Assembly: GCF_938018145.1 (NCBI RefSeq)
Contig: NZ_CALIII010000237.1
Location: 1-8,586 of the forward strand
Origin: an uncultured Campylobacter sp.
GTDB taxonomy: Bacteria; Campylobacterota; Campylobacteria; Campylobacterales; Campylobacteraceae
Direction: 5' to 3'
Length of the DNA stretch: 8,586 bases
The notes under the pieces were generated by a model. The model made no database searches and was not told where the DNA came from. It saw only the letters and a list, made by a program, of their open reading frames with translations. The translations under genes and the position numbers were made by a program. Shown one piece after another: positions 1-6,873 of the stretch. Numbering within the stretch: position 1 is the first letter of the stretch; the number at the start of each line of letters is the position of its first letter.

Positions 1-707
1 ATCGCGACGAAATCGCGCTCCACGGTCGTCTCTATCACGGCTTTTTCGTCTTTTAAAAACTCTATCAAATTTAAAATTTTAGCGTCCTCTCTAGCCTCGA
101 TACCTAGCGCGCCCTGCCCCATCGCAGGCACCATCTGATCTAGCTCAAACGGCACGATATGCACGACTTCGGAGCGTAAATTTAATCGGTTCACGCCCGC
201 CATCGCTAGGATAATAGCGTCAAATTCGCCCTCTTTGAGCTTGCGCAGGCGGGTTTGGACATTACCTCGCAGCGAGATTATCTCGAGATCAGGCCGCATC
301 GCTAAAAGCTGCATTTTGCGGCGCAGGCTCGTCGTACCCACGCGCGCGCCCAGGGGCAGATCCTCAAATTTAGCGTATTTTTCGCTTAGCATCGCGTCTC
401 TTACGTCCTCGCGCGAGCAGATCGCGGCCAGCACCAGCCCCTCTGGAAAAACGACAGGCACGTCTTTTAGGCTATGCACGGCGATGTGCGTTTCGCCGCT
501 TAACATGCTATCTTCTAGCTCTTTTGTAAAAAGCCCCTTGCCGCCGATCTTTGCTAGCGGGGTGTCTAGGATCACGTCGCCTTTGGTTTTCATACCCGTT
601 AGCTCGACTGCAAGCTCCGGGTAGCGCGATAAAATTTTATCCCTGATATGCTCGCTTTGCCACATAGCCAGCACGCTTTTTCTCGTTGCGATTTTTAGTT
701 TTTCCAT
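1..707 (-). CDS. hemC: Porphobilinogen deaminase (hydroxymethylbilane synthase), 3' end missing
   Basis: The enzyme polymerises four porphobilinogen molecules into hydroxymethylbilane in the cytoplasmic heme pathway. I translated 235 residues from the ATG at 707 with no stop before the window edge; the family is about 305-315 residues, so the N-terminal three quarters is present. Visible motifs are [11 protein letters not shown] (55-65), HSLKDVP (78-84) with the catalytic aspartate at D82, GTTSLRR (124-130) and RGNVQTRL (148-155), whose arginines bind the cofactor and substrate carboxylates. The last residues, VERDFVA, lie a few residues before the expected GGCQVP segment, so the cysteine carrying the dipyrromethane cofactor lies just outside the window. 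The start has a good Shine-Dalgarno AGAGG (713-717), 5 bases upstream and inside the preceding gene. That gene's stop overlaps hemC by 13 bases, suggesting coupled translation. hemC is the last visible gene of the minus-strand cluster that also holds hemA. Identification is secure. Confidence 0.97.
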   Translation of the reverse strand, partial: MEKLKIATRKSVLAMWQSEHIRDKILSRYPELAVELTGMKTKGDVILDTPLAKIGGKGLFTKELEDSMLSGETHIAVHSLKDVPVVFPEGLVLAAICSREDVRDAMLSEKYAKFEDLPLGARVGTTSLRRKMQLLAMRPDLEIISLRGNVQTRLRKLKEGEFDAIILAMAGVNRLNLRSEVVHIVPFELDQMVPAMGQGALGIEAREDAKILNLIEFLKDEKAVIETTVERDFVA

Positions 708-1131
708 ATTTGCCTCTTTTCTTCTACGACTTCGACGTCGATGATCTCGCCGTCATCGCGCGGTTTGCTCTGCCCGCTTTCAAATTTTTCGTAATAATAT
801 TCGCTCCCGCTCTTGCGTTCGCCGCCGTTTTTTAAATTTGCAAAAAACGCGACCGCTACGATCGCCGCGCCCAAAACGTCGGTGATAAGCCCCGGGATAA
901 ACATAAAAAAGCCCCCGATCGCCATACCTACGCTACTAAAGACGTCCGCGGGCTTAAAAAACGCGATGTTGCTAGTGAGCTGAAAAAATCCGACGCGAAA
1001 TATAAAAAATAGTCCCAAAACGGCCGATGCGATGACCTCTAGGACTAAATTAAAAATCCGTACGCGTGGATAAAAAAATACGCCGCAACGATCTCCAAAA
1101 CGACGTAGGGCGTAAAAAAATGCTTTATCAT
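695..1131 (-). pseudogene. FxsA-family membrane protein with an apparent frameshift
   Basis: This small inner-membrane protein of the FxsA family is split across two frames. The expected start is the ATG at 1131, which overlaps the proS stop in an ATGA. That frame gives 28 residues ([10 protein letters not shown], then a hydrophobic run ending AYGFLI) and hits TAG at 1047-1045. The continuation, NLVLEVIASAVLGLFF onward, lies in the next frame and runs to the TAA at 697-695. It includes the signature FFMFIPGLITDVLGA, close to the FxsA pattern of a glycine-rich helix followed by PGxxTD. Adding one base in a T run restores about 145 residues, near the family length (E. coli FxsA is about 158). 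Both halves look conserved and free of other stops, so this is a recent mutation, a homopolymer sequencing error, or less likely programmed frameshifting. I see no canonical X XXY YYZ slippery heptamer at the junction. E. coli FxsA is linked to overcoming phage T7 exclusion by the F plasmid; the role here is unknown. It sits between proS and hemC, like Cj0544 of C. jejuni. Confidence 0.82.
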
Positions 1132-2840
1132 AGGCTCTTTAGGCACGCTAAAATTTCGCTCGCTTCGACGGCTTCTTTAGTTAGCCCGTCGCGCGTGACG
1201 AGCTCGACCGTGCCTTCAGCTAGCCCCTTGCCCACGATCACGGCATAAGGAAATCCCATCAGCTCAAAATCGTTCATTTTTACGCCGAAACGCTCGTTTC
1301 TATCGTCAAGTAGCACCGAAACGCCCGCCGCGCGCAAGCTCTCGTAAAGCTCCTGCGCAAATTTGACGCCCTCTTCGTCTTTTAAATTTGAGATGATGAT
1401 TTCAAATTTAAACGGAGCTAGGGTTTCGTTCCAGATTATGCCTTTTTCGTCGTGGCTAGCCTCGACGGCGACGGCGACCAGACGGCTAACGCCGATACCG
1501 TAGCAACCCATGATAAACGGTTTTGCTTTGCCGTTTTCGTCCAAAAACGTCGCACCCATCGGCTCAGAGTACTTGGTGCCTAGCTTAAATATATGCCCGA
1601 CCTCGATGCCTTTACTAACGCTTAAATTTCCGCCGCAGCAAGGGCACTTATCGCCCGCTTTGACCGCGGTTAGGTCTTTGAAACGATCAGCGTTAAAGCT
1701 GCTAACGCTAACGCCGACGAAGTGATAATCCCGCTCGTTTGCGCCGCAGATCATCTGCGACTCGCCTTCAAGCTCTTTGTCGATGTAAAACTCCACGCCC
1801 TTTAGCCCGACCGGCCCGCAAAATCCGCCCACAAGCCCGGCTGCTGCGATCTCGGCTTCGGTAGCGTCCGCTAGCTCAAGCGCTCCGCATGCGTTTTGGG
1901 CTTTGACCTCTTGTAGCTCATCCTCGCCGCGCACGAAAAATACCACGATTTTCTCGCTCTTTTCGCCTTTATCGCCGATAAAAATCGCCTTTTTTATCAC
2001 CGCTTTTATGCAGTAAAACTCATCAACTCTAAAAAACTCCGCCACGTCTTTGATGGTTTTGGCATTCGGGGTTAAAAATTTAGCCGCGTCAGCCTCGGGC
2101 CGCTCAGCCTGCGTCGTTCGTTTTGCGCGGGTTGCGGCCTCTATGTTTGCGGCGTAGTCGCAGTTTTCGCAGACGATGATATCATCCTCGCCGCTATTTG
2201 CCAGCACCATAAACTCTTTGCTTCCGCTGCCGCCTATCGCGCCGCTATCGGCTCTAACCGCGCGGAAATTTAACCCGAGGCGAGTGAAAATTTTGCTATA
2301 AGTTTTTTCCATCAGGTCAAATTCGCGGTCCAGATCCTCGGCGTTTGCGTGGAAGCTATATCCGTCCTTCATCAAAAACTCGCGCCCTCTAAGTAGCCCA
2401 AATCTCGGCCTTGCCTCGTCTCTAAATTTGGTATTTATCTGATACAAATTTAGCGGCAGTTGCTTATAGGACGTTACCTTGCCTCGAACGAGCGCGACCA
2501 CGCTCTCTTCGTTTGTCGGGCTTAAAACAAAGTCGTTTTCTTTACGGTCCTTAAAGCGCAAAAGCTCCTTGCCGTAGACGTCAAAACGCCCGCTCTCGCG
2601 CCAAAGATCGGCGGAGGTGACGAAGCTCATCGAGATCTCCTGCGCGCCCGCCTCGTCAAGCTCCTCTTTGACGATATTTTTTATATTTTCAAGCACTCGT
2701 TTGCCAAGCGGCAAAAAGTTGTAAAGTCCGCTACCTACCTGCTCGGCGTAGCCCGCTCGGAGCAAAAATTTATGACTTGCCAGACTCGCGTCTTTTGGCG
2801 CTTCTTTTGCCGTCGGCGCGTAAAGTTTGCTAAATTTCAT
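1128..2840 (-). CDS. proS: Prolyl-tRNA synthetase, bacterial type with editing domain
   Basis: This cytoplasmic class II synthetase attaches proline to tRNA-Pro and edits mischarged alanine. I start it at the ATG at 2840, giving 570 residues, because that ATG overlaps the hemA stop as ATGA and has GGGAG five bases upstream. An in-frame ATG at 2852 would add only MGER and lacks this arrangement. The N-terminal [20 protein letters not shown] matches the family start. Visible parts are motif 1 ([15 protein letters not shown], 36-50), motif 2 (about 138-163, with [10 protein letters not shown]), the inserted editing domain (about 225-395, with K279 at the position of the editing lysine of E. coli ProRS), motif 3 ([10 protein letters not shown], 445-454) and the C-terminal anticodon-binding domain (about 475-570). 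Cysteines at 224, 227, 399, 401 and 402 resemble a metal-binding knuckle at the edges of the insertion. The length is normal. The gene is coupled to hemA upstream and the FxsA-family gene downstream by 4-base overlaps. Confidence 0.98.
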   Translation of the reverse strand: MKFSKLYAPTAKEAPKDASLASHKFLLRAGYAEQVGSGLYNFLPLGKRVLENIKNIVKEELDEAGAQEISMSFVTSADLWRESGRFDVYGKELLRFKDRKENDFVLSPTNEESVVALVRGKVTSYKQLPLNLYQINTKFRDEARPRFGLLRGREFLMKDGYSFHANAEDLDREFDLMEKTYSKIFTRLGLNFRAVRADSGAIGGSGSKEFMVLANSGEDDIIVCENCDYAANIEAATRAKRTTQAERPEADAAKFLTPNAKTIKDVAEFFRVDEFYCIKAVIKKAIFIGDKGEKSEKIVVFFVRGEDELQEVKAQNACGALELADATEAEIAAAGLVGGFCGPVGLKGVEFYIDKELEGESQMICGANERDYHFVGVSVSSFNADRFKDLTAVKAGDKCPCCGGNLSVSKGIEVGHIFKLGTKYSEPMGATFLDENGKAKPFIMGCYGIGVSRLVAVAVEASHDEKGIIWNETLAPFKFEIIISNLKDEEGVKFAQELYESLRAAGVSVLLDDRNERFGVKMNDFELMGFPYAVIVGKGLAEGTVELVTRDGLTKEAVEASEILACLKSL

Positions 2841-4129
2841 TCGTTCTCCCATTCAAATTCATTATTTTCTTCTTGCGGCGTTTGCTCCGCGACGTTAAAG
2901 ATTTCCCCGACGGCTCTTAGCTGCGCTTCGCTTCCCGCAGCGCCCGCGAGGCTTTTTAAATTTATCGTCGGCGCGTGCAAAAACGCCTTAAAAACCTGAT
3001 GTATGAGGCGATACGCCTCCTCTTTGTCGCTATGTTTTAGATAGCCCTTTTTTAGGGCTTTTGCTAGCTCTCTCTGGGCGCACTCTTTAGCCTGCTCTCT
3101 TATGCCTTTTATTAGCGGCGTGACGGCTAGTTCGCGCAGCATTTGGAAAAACGCCGCCGTATTTCGCCCGACGATGCCGTACGCGATCTGCGCCTGTTCC
3201 TCGCGCAGGGCGAGATTTTTATTTACGATCTCTTGCAGGTCGTCCACGGCGTAAATTTTGATATTTTCGCTCTCCGTGATCGCGATATCGCGCGGCACGG
3301 CTATATCAAAAAAGTAGCGCTTAAACTCCTTTGGCTCTACCATCGCGTCGATCAAAACCGGATGCGGCGCGGCGGTCGCGGAAAATATGATTTGATATTT
3401 ATTTATGTACTGCGCTACGTTTGAAAGCGAGTCGTATTCGTTATTATCCCCCAGCGTCAGGGCCAAATTTTTAGCGCGCTCTTTGTTTCGGCTGATGATT
3501 ATCGTCCTCGCGCCGCTTGCGATTAGATGCTTTGCGGCTAGCTCGGCCATCTCGCCCGCACCCACTATCACGGCAACCATGCCGTTTAATGTGCCAAAAA
3601 TTTCCTTTGCCTTCGCCACCGCGACGCTTGAGACCGAGATCGGGTTTTTGGAGATTTCGGTTTTGTTTCGCACCTCCGCCGCGCACTTAAAGGCAAACTC
3701 CATCGCCCGTCCGAGCTTTGCGCCGCATTTGCCGTTAGCGCGGGCAAATTTATACGCTTCTTTGAGCTGCCCCGCGATCTGCGTTTCGCCGATAACAAGG
3801 CTATCTAGCGAGCTAGCTACGGCAAAGAGATGGTGTACGGCGCCGTTATCCTCGTAGATGTCGGCTCTGCTTTGCAGCTCCTCAAAAGGGATGCCGCAGA
3901 TGAGCGACATGCAGGCGATGATGTGCTTGCTAGCGCCTTCGACCGTCTTTACGCTAGCGATGATCTCGACGCGGTTGCAGGTACTCAGCACCATGCACTC
4001 GTTGATGTTTTGGCTGGAGCTAATGAGGCGTAAAATTTCGTTTTTGCGCTCGATGTTAGAAAAAGAGAGCTTTTCGCGCACGGATATATCGGTGTTTTTG
4101 TGCGTAAAGCTCACGCTTGCGTAATGCAT
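2837..4129 (-). CDS. hemA: Glutamyl-tRNA reductase
   Basis: HemA reduces glutamyl-tRNA(Glu) to glutamate-1-semialdehyde with NADPH, the first committed step of the C5 route to heme. The product has 430 residues, normal for the family. Visible features are the catalytic cysteine C51 in LSTCNRVEI, the conserved [13 protein letters not shown] (114-126), the NADPH-binding glycine motif [16 protein letters not shown] (187-202), [10 protein letters not shown] (273-282), and a C-terminal helical dimerisation domain from about 315. The ATG at 4129 shares one base with the stop of the prenyl synthase gene (TAATG). AGGGA at 4136-4140, six bases upstream, serves as ribosome binding site. The C-terminal tail is acidic ([12 protein letters not shown]). 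HemA is often the controlled step of tetrapyrrole synthesis, but no regulatory site is visible here because the start lies inside the operon. Identification is secure. Confidence 0.98.
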   Translation of the reverse strand: MHYASVSFTHKNTDISVREKLSFSNIERKNEILRLISSSQNINECMVLSTCNRVEIIASVKTVEGASKHIIACMSLICGIPFEELQSRADIYEDNGAVHHLFAVASSLDSLVIGETQIAGQLKEAYKFARANGKCGAKLGRAMEFAFKCAAEVRNKTEISKNPISVSSVAVAKAKEIFGTLNGMVAVIVGAGEMAELAAKHLIASGARTIIISRNKERAKNLALTLGDNNEYDSLSNVAQYINKYQIIFSATAAPHPVLIDAMVEPKEFKRYFFDIAVPRDIAITESENIKIYAVDDLQEIVNKNLALREEQAQIAYGIVGRNTAAFFQMLRELAVTPLIKGIREQAKECAQRELAKALKKGYLKHSDKEEAYRLIHQVFKAFLHAPTINLKSLAGAAGSEAQLRAVGEIFNVAEQTPQEENNEFEWENE

Positions 4130-5022
4130 TAAAATTCCCTATCTATCATTGATTTTACGATACTTTCTAGGCCGTCTACGTTAAATTTTTCTACCGATTT
4201 TATCGCCTGCTCGCCTAAATTTTTCGCCGCTTCTATGCTTTTTTTTATCGCGCCCGTTTCGTTCATCTTCGCCCTCACCCAGCCTCGCTCGGCCTCGCTC
4301 AGATCTTTTTTAAACAGGATTTTCAGCTTCTCTTTGTCCGCTTCGCTTAAGCTTTCGTAAAGATAAATGTAAGGCAGCGTCGTTTTACCCTCTTTAAAGT
4401 CGCTAAAATTCGGTTTTCCAAGCGTCGCGGCGTCTTGCGTGACGTCTAGGATGTCGTCGATTATCTGAAAAGCTAGGCCTAAGTTTTTGCCGTAAATTTT
4501 AAAATTACGCGCATCAAGTCCTGCCAGCATCGCTCCGACCGCGGCGGTAGCCTCGATCAAAACGGCGGTTTTATAGTAGATCATCGTTTCGTACGCGGAT
4601 TTATCTTCGTTAAATTTAGCCGAGAGATCCACGTCCATCATCTCGCCCACGCTTAGCTTGCTAACCGCGCCCGATATCTCGCCCGCGATCTCGTGCGGAA
4701 ATTTCGACAGCTCGTAAAAGCCCTTCGAGTAGAGGATATCGCCCAGCATCACGGCGTTTTTAGTGCCGAAGCTTGCGTTTATACTAGGGCTTCCGCGCCT
4801 AGTGTCCGCATCATCTATCACGTCGTCGTGAAGTAAACTAGCTAGGTGAATAAGCTCTATAATCGCGCAAATTTTAAGACTCTGCTCGCTTTCGCCCGCT
4901 ATTTTTAAAAGTAGCTTAGAGCGCAGCTTTTTGCCCGAATTTATCCGAGCAAACATCGCATTTGCAGGCTCGTAACCAAGCTCTGCGATAAAATTTTTCA
5001 TTATCAGATCGATTTTTTCCAT
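4129..5022 (-). CDS. ispB: Long-chain polyprenyl diphosphate synthase (IspB-like)
   Basis: This is a trans-prenyltransferase of 297 residues that adds isopentenyl diphosphate units to an allylic primer. Visible motifs are the substrate-binding SGKKLRSKLLL (29-39), the first aspartate-rich motif LLHDDVIDDADTRRGSP (63-79) and the second, QIIDDILD (187-194). The residue five positions before the first DDxxD is alanine (A61); bulky aromatics there stop chain growth in short-chain synthases, so a long product such as an octaprenyl chain for menaquinone is likely. That product length is inference, and a farnesyl or geranylgeranyl synthase (ispA type) cannot be excluded from sequence alone. The gene starts 23 bases after the exported-protein gene, with only a weak ribosome binding site (AAGTGAG), and its TAA overlaps the hemA ATG by one base. 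It corresponds in position to the polyprenyl synthetase gene next to hemA in C. jejuni. Confidence 0.93.
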   Translation of the reverse strand: MEKIDLIMKNFIAELGYEPANAMFARINSGKKLRSKLLLKIAGESEQSLKICAIIELIHLASLLHDDVIDDADTRRGSPSINASFGTKNAVMLGDILYSKGFYELSKFPHEIAGEISGAVSKLSVGEMMDVDLSAKFNEDKSAYETMIYYKTAVLIEATAAVGAMLAGLDARNFKIYGKNLGLAFQIIDDILDVTQDAATLGKPNFSDFKEGKTTLPYIYLYESLSEADKEKLKILFKKDLSEAERGWVRAKMNETGAIKKSIEAAKNLGEQAIKSVEKFNVDGLESIVKSMIDREF

Positions 5023-5045
5023 TTATGCTCACTTAAATTTTGCTT

Positions 5046-5501
5046 TTATCTGGCGTTTTGCGCGCTATTTTGAGCGCCGCTCTGCTTTCTTGGCGGATCC
5101 AAAAACTCCACGTCCACGCGCTGTTCGTCGTCGTTTATCAGCACGCGAAATTTCGCTACGCCTTGCTTAAAATCCTCAAAAACGAGATAAAGCGCGACGC
5201 GGTCGCTAGGCGGATACTTGAGGTCAGGTATCAAAGTCTGCTTATAGGTCTCAAGGCCGCGCCTTAGCGACATAACAAGCTGGCGAGGATAGTTTCGGTA
5301 GCGCGAATGCACGATGATGTTCGTGTTATCAAAAAGCGTCCAACGAAAATCAAAGCTCTCGCGCTCGTCCGTGCCTTTTTTGGTCACGAAAACCCGCGCC
5401 CACTCGTCTTTTTTGAGCTCAAAAAGGTGCTCTTCCTCGAAATTTACCGCACCGAAAGCCAGCGATAAAAACAACGAAAATATAACGGCTATTTTACTCA
5501 T
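5046..5501 (-). CDS. Small conserved exported protein of unknown function
   Basis: The product has 151 residues with a clear N-terminal signal peptide: MSK, then a hydrophobic stretch IAVIFSLFLSLAF, with likely cleavage after AFGA near residue 18. The mature part is charged and mixed, with no transmembrane segment, no cysteines and no motif I recognise, so a periplasmic or envelope location is likely. The tail SGAQNSAQNAR is a small imperfect repeat of polar residues. The ATG lies inside the end of the DUF2018 gene (8-base overlap) and has no strong Shine-Dalgarno, so translation probably depends on the upstream gene. In C. jejuni the equivalent slot, as I recall it, holds a putative exported protein (Cj0540). 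Its constant place before the prenyl synthase and hemA suggests conserved linkage, but the function is unknown. Confidence 0.85.
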   Translation of the reverse strand: MSKIAVIFSLFLSLAFGAVNFEEEHLFELKKDEWARVFVTKKGTDERESFDFRWTLFDNTNIIVHSRYRNYPRQLVMSLRRGLETYKQTLIPDLKYPPSDRVALYLVFEDFKQGVAKFRVLINDDEQRVDVEFLDPPRKQSGAQNSAQNAR

Positions 5502-5751
5502 TTTGACTTAAAATATCCCCACTAAGCCCGATATAAATGTCGTTTAGACGCTCATTTATCAGGGTTTGATTTTGAGAAATAAACGAATTTTGCGCCGTTT
5601 CGTCAAAGCCGTTTTTTTCACAAAATTCGCTCATTGCGATAAATTTTTCAAAGGTTTTTTCAAGCTCGTTTTCGACTAAGTTTTTGTTCGCGTTAAATAA
5701 AATTTCAAAGAATTTTTCTCTCGGACTTTGAGAAAATATATCATAATCCAT
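5494..5751 (-). CDS. DUF2018-family protein, relative of H. pylori HP0242
   Basis: I start this gene at the ATG at 5751, giving 85 residues beginning MDYDIFSQSP; the open frame extends upstream only to a TTG at 5772, which has no support. The protein is small, acidic and helical, without cysteine-rich or catalytic motifs. Its pattern (an aspartate/isoleucine-rich start, a proline-containing turn, KNLVENELEKTFEKF, and a C-terminal helix ending in GDILSQNE) resembles my memory of Helicobacter pylori HP0242. That protein is a DUF2018 member known structurally as an intertwined, pseudoknotted homodimer; its cellular role is not established. AAAGG lies 11 bases before the ATG, a long but usable spacing. 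The gene is visibly more AT-rich than its neighbours. It is the first gene of the cluster leading through hemA to hemC, and its stop overlaps the next gene by 8 bases. Confidence 0.85.
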   Translation of the reverse strand: MDYDIFSQSPREKFFEILFNANKNLVENELEKTFEKFIAMSEFCEKNGFDETAQNSFISQNQTLINERLNDIYIGLSGDILSQNE

Positions 5752-5841
5752 AAATTTTAAAACCTTTCGCAAATCTTAAAATACATATTATTTTTTGTAA
5801 AATCTTATTTAAAATCATACACACTATAATACGCTAAATTT
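5752..5841 (-). promoter_or_regulatory. AT-rich intergenic region, probable promoter of the hemA-proS-hemC cluster
   Basis: This 90-base gap separates the HAD phosphatase stop from the DUF2018 start, and it is the only gap before a long run of near-contiguous genes. On the minus strand it contains a plausible sigma70 -10 box TATGAT (5819-5814) and a second candidate TAATAT (5790-5785), followed by AAAGG near the start codon. Campylobacter promoters lack a strong -35 consensus, so the choice cannot be settled by eye. I see no convincing terminator hairpin after the phosphatase gene, so read-through from the upstream pair into this cluster is also possible. Confidence 0.4.
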
Positions 5842-6465
5842 TTATAACTTCTCGATATATAGGGCTGCTTCAGCCACCGTAAAGACATTGTCGCAGCTCG
5901 GACTTTTGCTACCAAACCCCCAACAAACGTTTAGATATTTCATATCGGCATTACGTGCGGCAAGCTCATCTTTTTTACTATCTCCGACAAATATCGCTTT
6001 ATCGAATTCGCCTGATTTTAATATCAAATTTAGCATCGCCGGATCTGGTTTTTGAGGTACGTTTTCGTCCGCTCCGACGATGAGATCAAAAAATTTAAAT
6101 ATCCCGCTTCTTTGTAAAATTTCATCCAAAGTATATCGCGGCGCATTGCTAGCTAGAGCGACGAAATGCCCCGCCTCTTTTAGCCCAGCTAGCAGCTCCC
6201 GGGCGCCCTCATATGCAGTAGCGTATTCGCGGTAGTTTTTCTTAAATTTAGCTTCAAAGTTATCCCGCAGTTTCATATCAGGCTTATCGATACCGTAAAA
6301 GTCAAGCCCCAAATTTCGCCCCGGCTCGTTTATGGCCTTTACGATAAACTCTGCGGCTAGATCGCCACGGAGCCCCAGCTCGCGCCGCACCTCGTTTACC
6401 GTCTCGCAGATCGCTTTTGCGCTATCTATGAGCGTGCCGTCCATGTCAAATATCACGCATTTCAC
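5842..6465 (-). CDS. HAD-superfamily hydrolase, phosphoglycolate phosphatase-like
   Basis: This 207-residue cytoplasmic phosphatase has all four HAD motifs. Motif I is FDMDGTL with nucleophile D7 and acid/base D9, motif II is LASNAP with S106, motif III is K139 in QKPDP, and motif IV is GDSKKD with D162 and D166. A helical cap lies between motifs I and II (about 15-85), as in the Gph/PGP subgroup. The substrate may be 2-phosphoglycolate or another small phosphate ester; the motifs do not decide this, so I give no symbol. The start is GTG at 6465, overlapping the stop of the 110-residue protein as GTGA, with AAGGA six bases upstream at 6472-6476. The two genes are therefore probably co-translated. 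The C-terminus carries CWGFG (181-185), a variant of the W-G-xG segment common after motif IV in these phosphatases. Confidence 0.9.
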   Translation of the reverse strand: MKCVIFDMDGTLIDSAKAICETVNEVRRELGLRGDLAAEFIVKAINEPGRNLGLDFYGIDKPDMKLRDNFEAKFKKNYREYATAYEGARELLAGLKEAGHFVALASNAPRYTLDEILQRSGIFKFFDLIVGADENVPQKPDPAMLNLILKSGEFDKAIFVGDSKKDELAARNADMKYLNVCWGFGSKSPSCDNVFTVAEAALYIEKL

Positions 6466-6794
6466 TCTTCGTCCTTATAATTTTTTTTGTGTTTTTCTTT
6501 TTTGTAGGTTTTTTGGTTTTTTAGCTTTTCTAGCGCGTTGGCGCAGGCTATTAGCTCGGCTCTCTCGCCGCCTTTTACGACTAAATTTACGAAATTTTCA
6601 AGAGATTTCGAGTAGGCGTTATCTAAAAAAACCGGCTCGATCTTGCGTAAAATTTCAGCATTTTTGCCCACCCTAGCGCGAAATTCGTCCTCGTTAAAAT
6701 CCTCTCTTTTTAGCGCGCTAATCGCGGCTTTGGCGAATTTTTCCAGGCCGCGCAGGTATTTTACGCGCTTAAATTTGTCGTTTTGTTCAGCCAT
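6462..6794 (-). CDS. Hypothetical small basic helical protein
   Basis: The product has 110 residues and I do not recognise the family. It is predicted helical throughout and charged, with no signal peptide or membrane segment. The last 18 residues are strongly lysine-rich (QKTYKKEKHKKNYK then DEE), giving a basic tail that could bind nucleic acid or membrane phosphate; this is inference only. The ATG at 6794 has a good Shine-Dalgarno AAAGGA (6799-6804) four bases upstream and a consensus -10 box TATAAT at 6820-6815, giving a short leader of roughly 14 bases. The stop overlaps the GTG of the HAD phosphatase by four bases, so the two form a small operon, and a link to the phosphatase's job is possible but unproven. 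The start context and coupling make this a real gene rather than a chance frame. Confidence 0.8.
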   Translation of the reverse strand: MAEQNDKFKRVKYLRGLEKFAKAAISALKREDFNEDEFRARVGKNAEILRKIEPVFLDNAYSKSLENFVNLVVKGGERAELIACANALEKLKNQKTYKKEKHKKNYKDEE

Positions 6795-6814
6795 TTTTTC
6801 CTTTCAAAAGCCCA

Positions 6815-6820
6815 ATTATA
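6815..6820 (-). promoter_or_regulatory. -10 box of the 110-residue protein/HAD phosphatase operon
   Basis: Read on the minus strand this is a perfect TATAAT, preceded by GG. Transcription would start near 6808, about 14 bases before the ATG at 6794. The region where a -35 element would sit (about 6838-6843) overlaps the -10 box of the divergent metY promoter. Confidence 0.7.
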
Positions 6821-6841
6821 CCAATTTAAACTTTTAGCGGT

Positions 6842-6847
6842 TATAAT
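6842..6847 (+). promoter_or_regulatory. -10 box of metY
   Basis: A perfect TATAAT lies 26 bases before the metY ATG, so transcription should start near 6854 with a leader of about 20 bases. No recognisable -35 element is present, as is normal for Campylobacter sigma70 promoters. The short leader leaves no room for a riboswitch. Confidence 0.7.
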
Positions 6848-6862
6848 GCGCGCAAATTTTAC

Positions 6863-6868
6863 AAGGAG
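6863..6868 (+). promoter_or_regulatory. Strong ribosome binding site of metY
   Basis: AAGGAG lies five bases before the ATG at 6874, the best Shine-Dalgarno match in the window. It fixes the metY start and suggests high translation. Confidence 0.85.
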
Positions 6869-6873
6869 AAAAA

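Noticed and set aside
235..624. Plus-strand 129-codon open frame opposite hemC
   Set aside because: It is the antisense shadow of well-conserved hemC codons, has an arginine/serine-rich composition typical of such shadows, and lacks a ribosome binding site.
695..1018. FxsA-like protein of 107 residues starting at TTG 1018
   Set aside because: This start would cut off the first membrane segments; the upstream ATG at 1131 is coupled to proS and encodes a fitting N-terminus in the other frame.
1045..1060. Programmed -1 ribosomal frameshift in the FxsA-like gene
   Set aside because: The junction reads GGA TTT TTA ATT TAG, which does not contain a proper X XXY YYZ slippery heptamer, and I see no clear downstream pseudoknot. 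An indel is simpler.
2841..2852. Upstream ATG of proS at 2852
   Set aside because: The ATG at 2840 has the Shine-Dalgarno GGGAG and the ATGA overlap, and matches the family N-terminus; the upstream ATG would place that Shine-Dalgarno inside the coding region.
3405..3857. Plus-strand 150-codon open frame opposite hemA
   Set aside because: It lies entirely within the NADPH-binding and neighbouring coding region of hemA and has no start signal; it is a shadow of the real gene.
5752..5772. Seven-codon N-terminal extension of the DUF2018 protein from TTG 5772
   Set aside because: TTG has no ribosome binding site, and the homologous H. pylori protein begins near the internal ATG at 5751.
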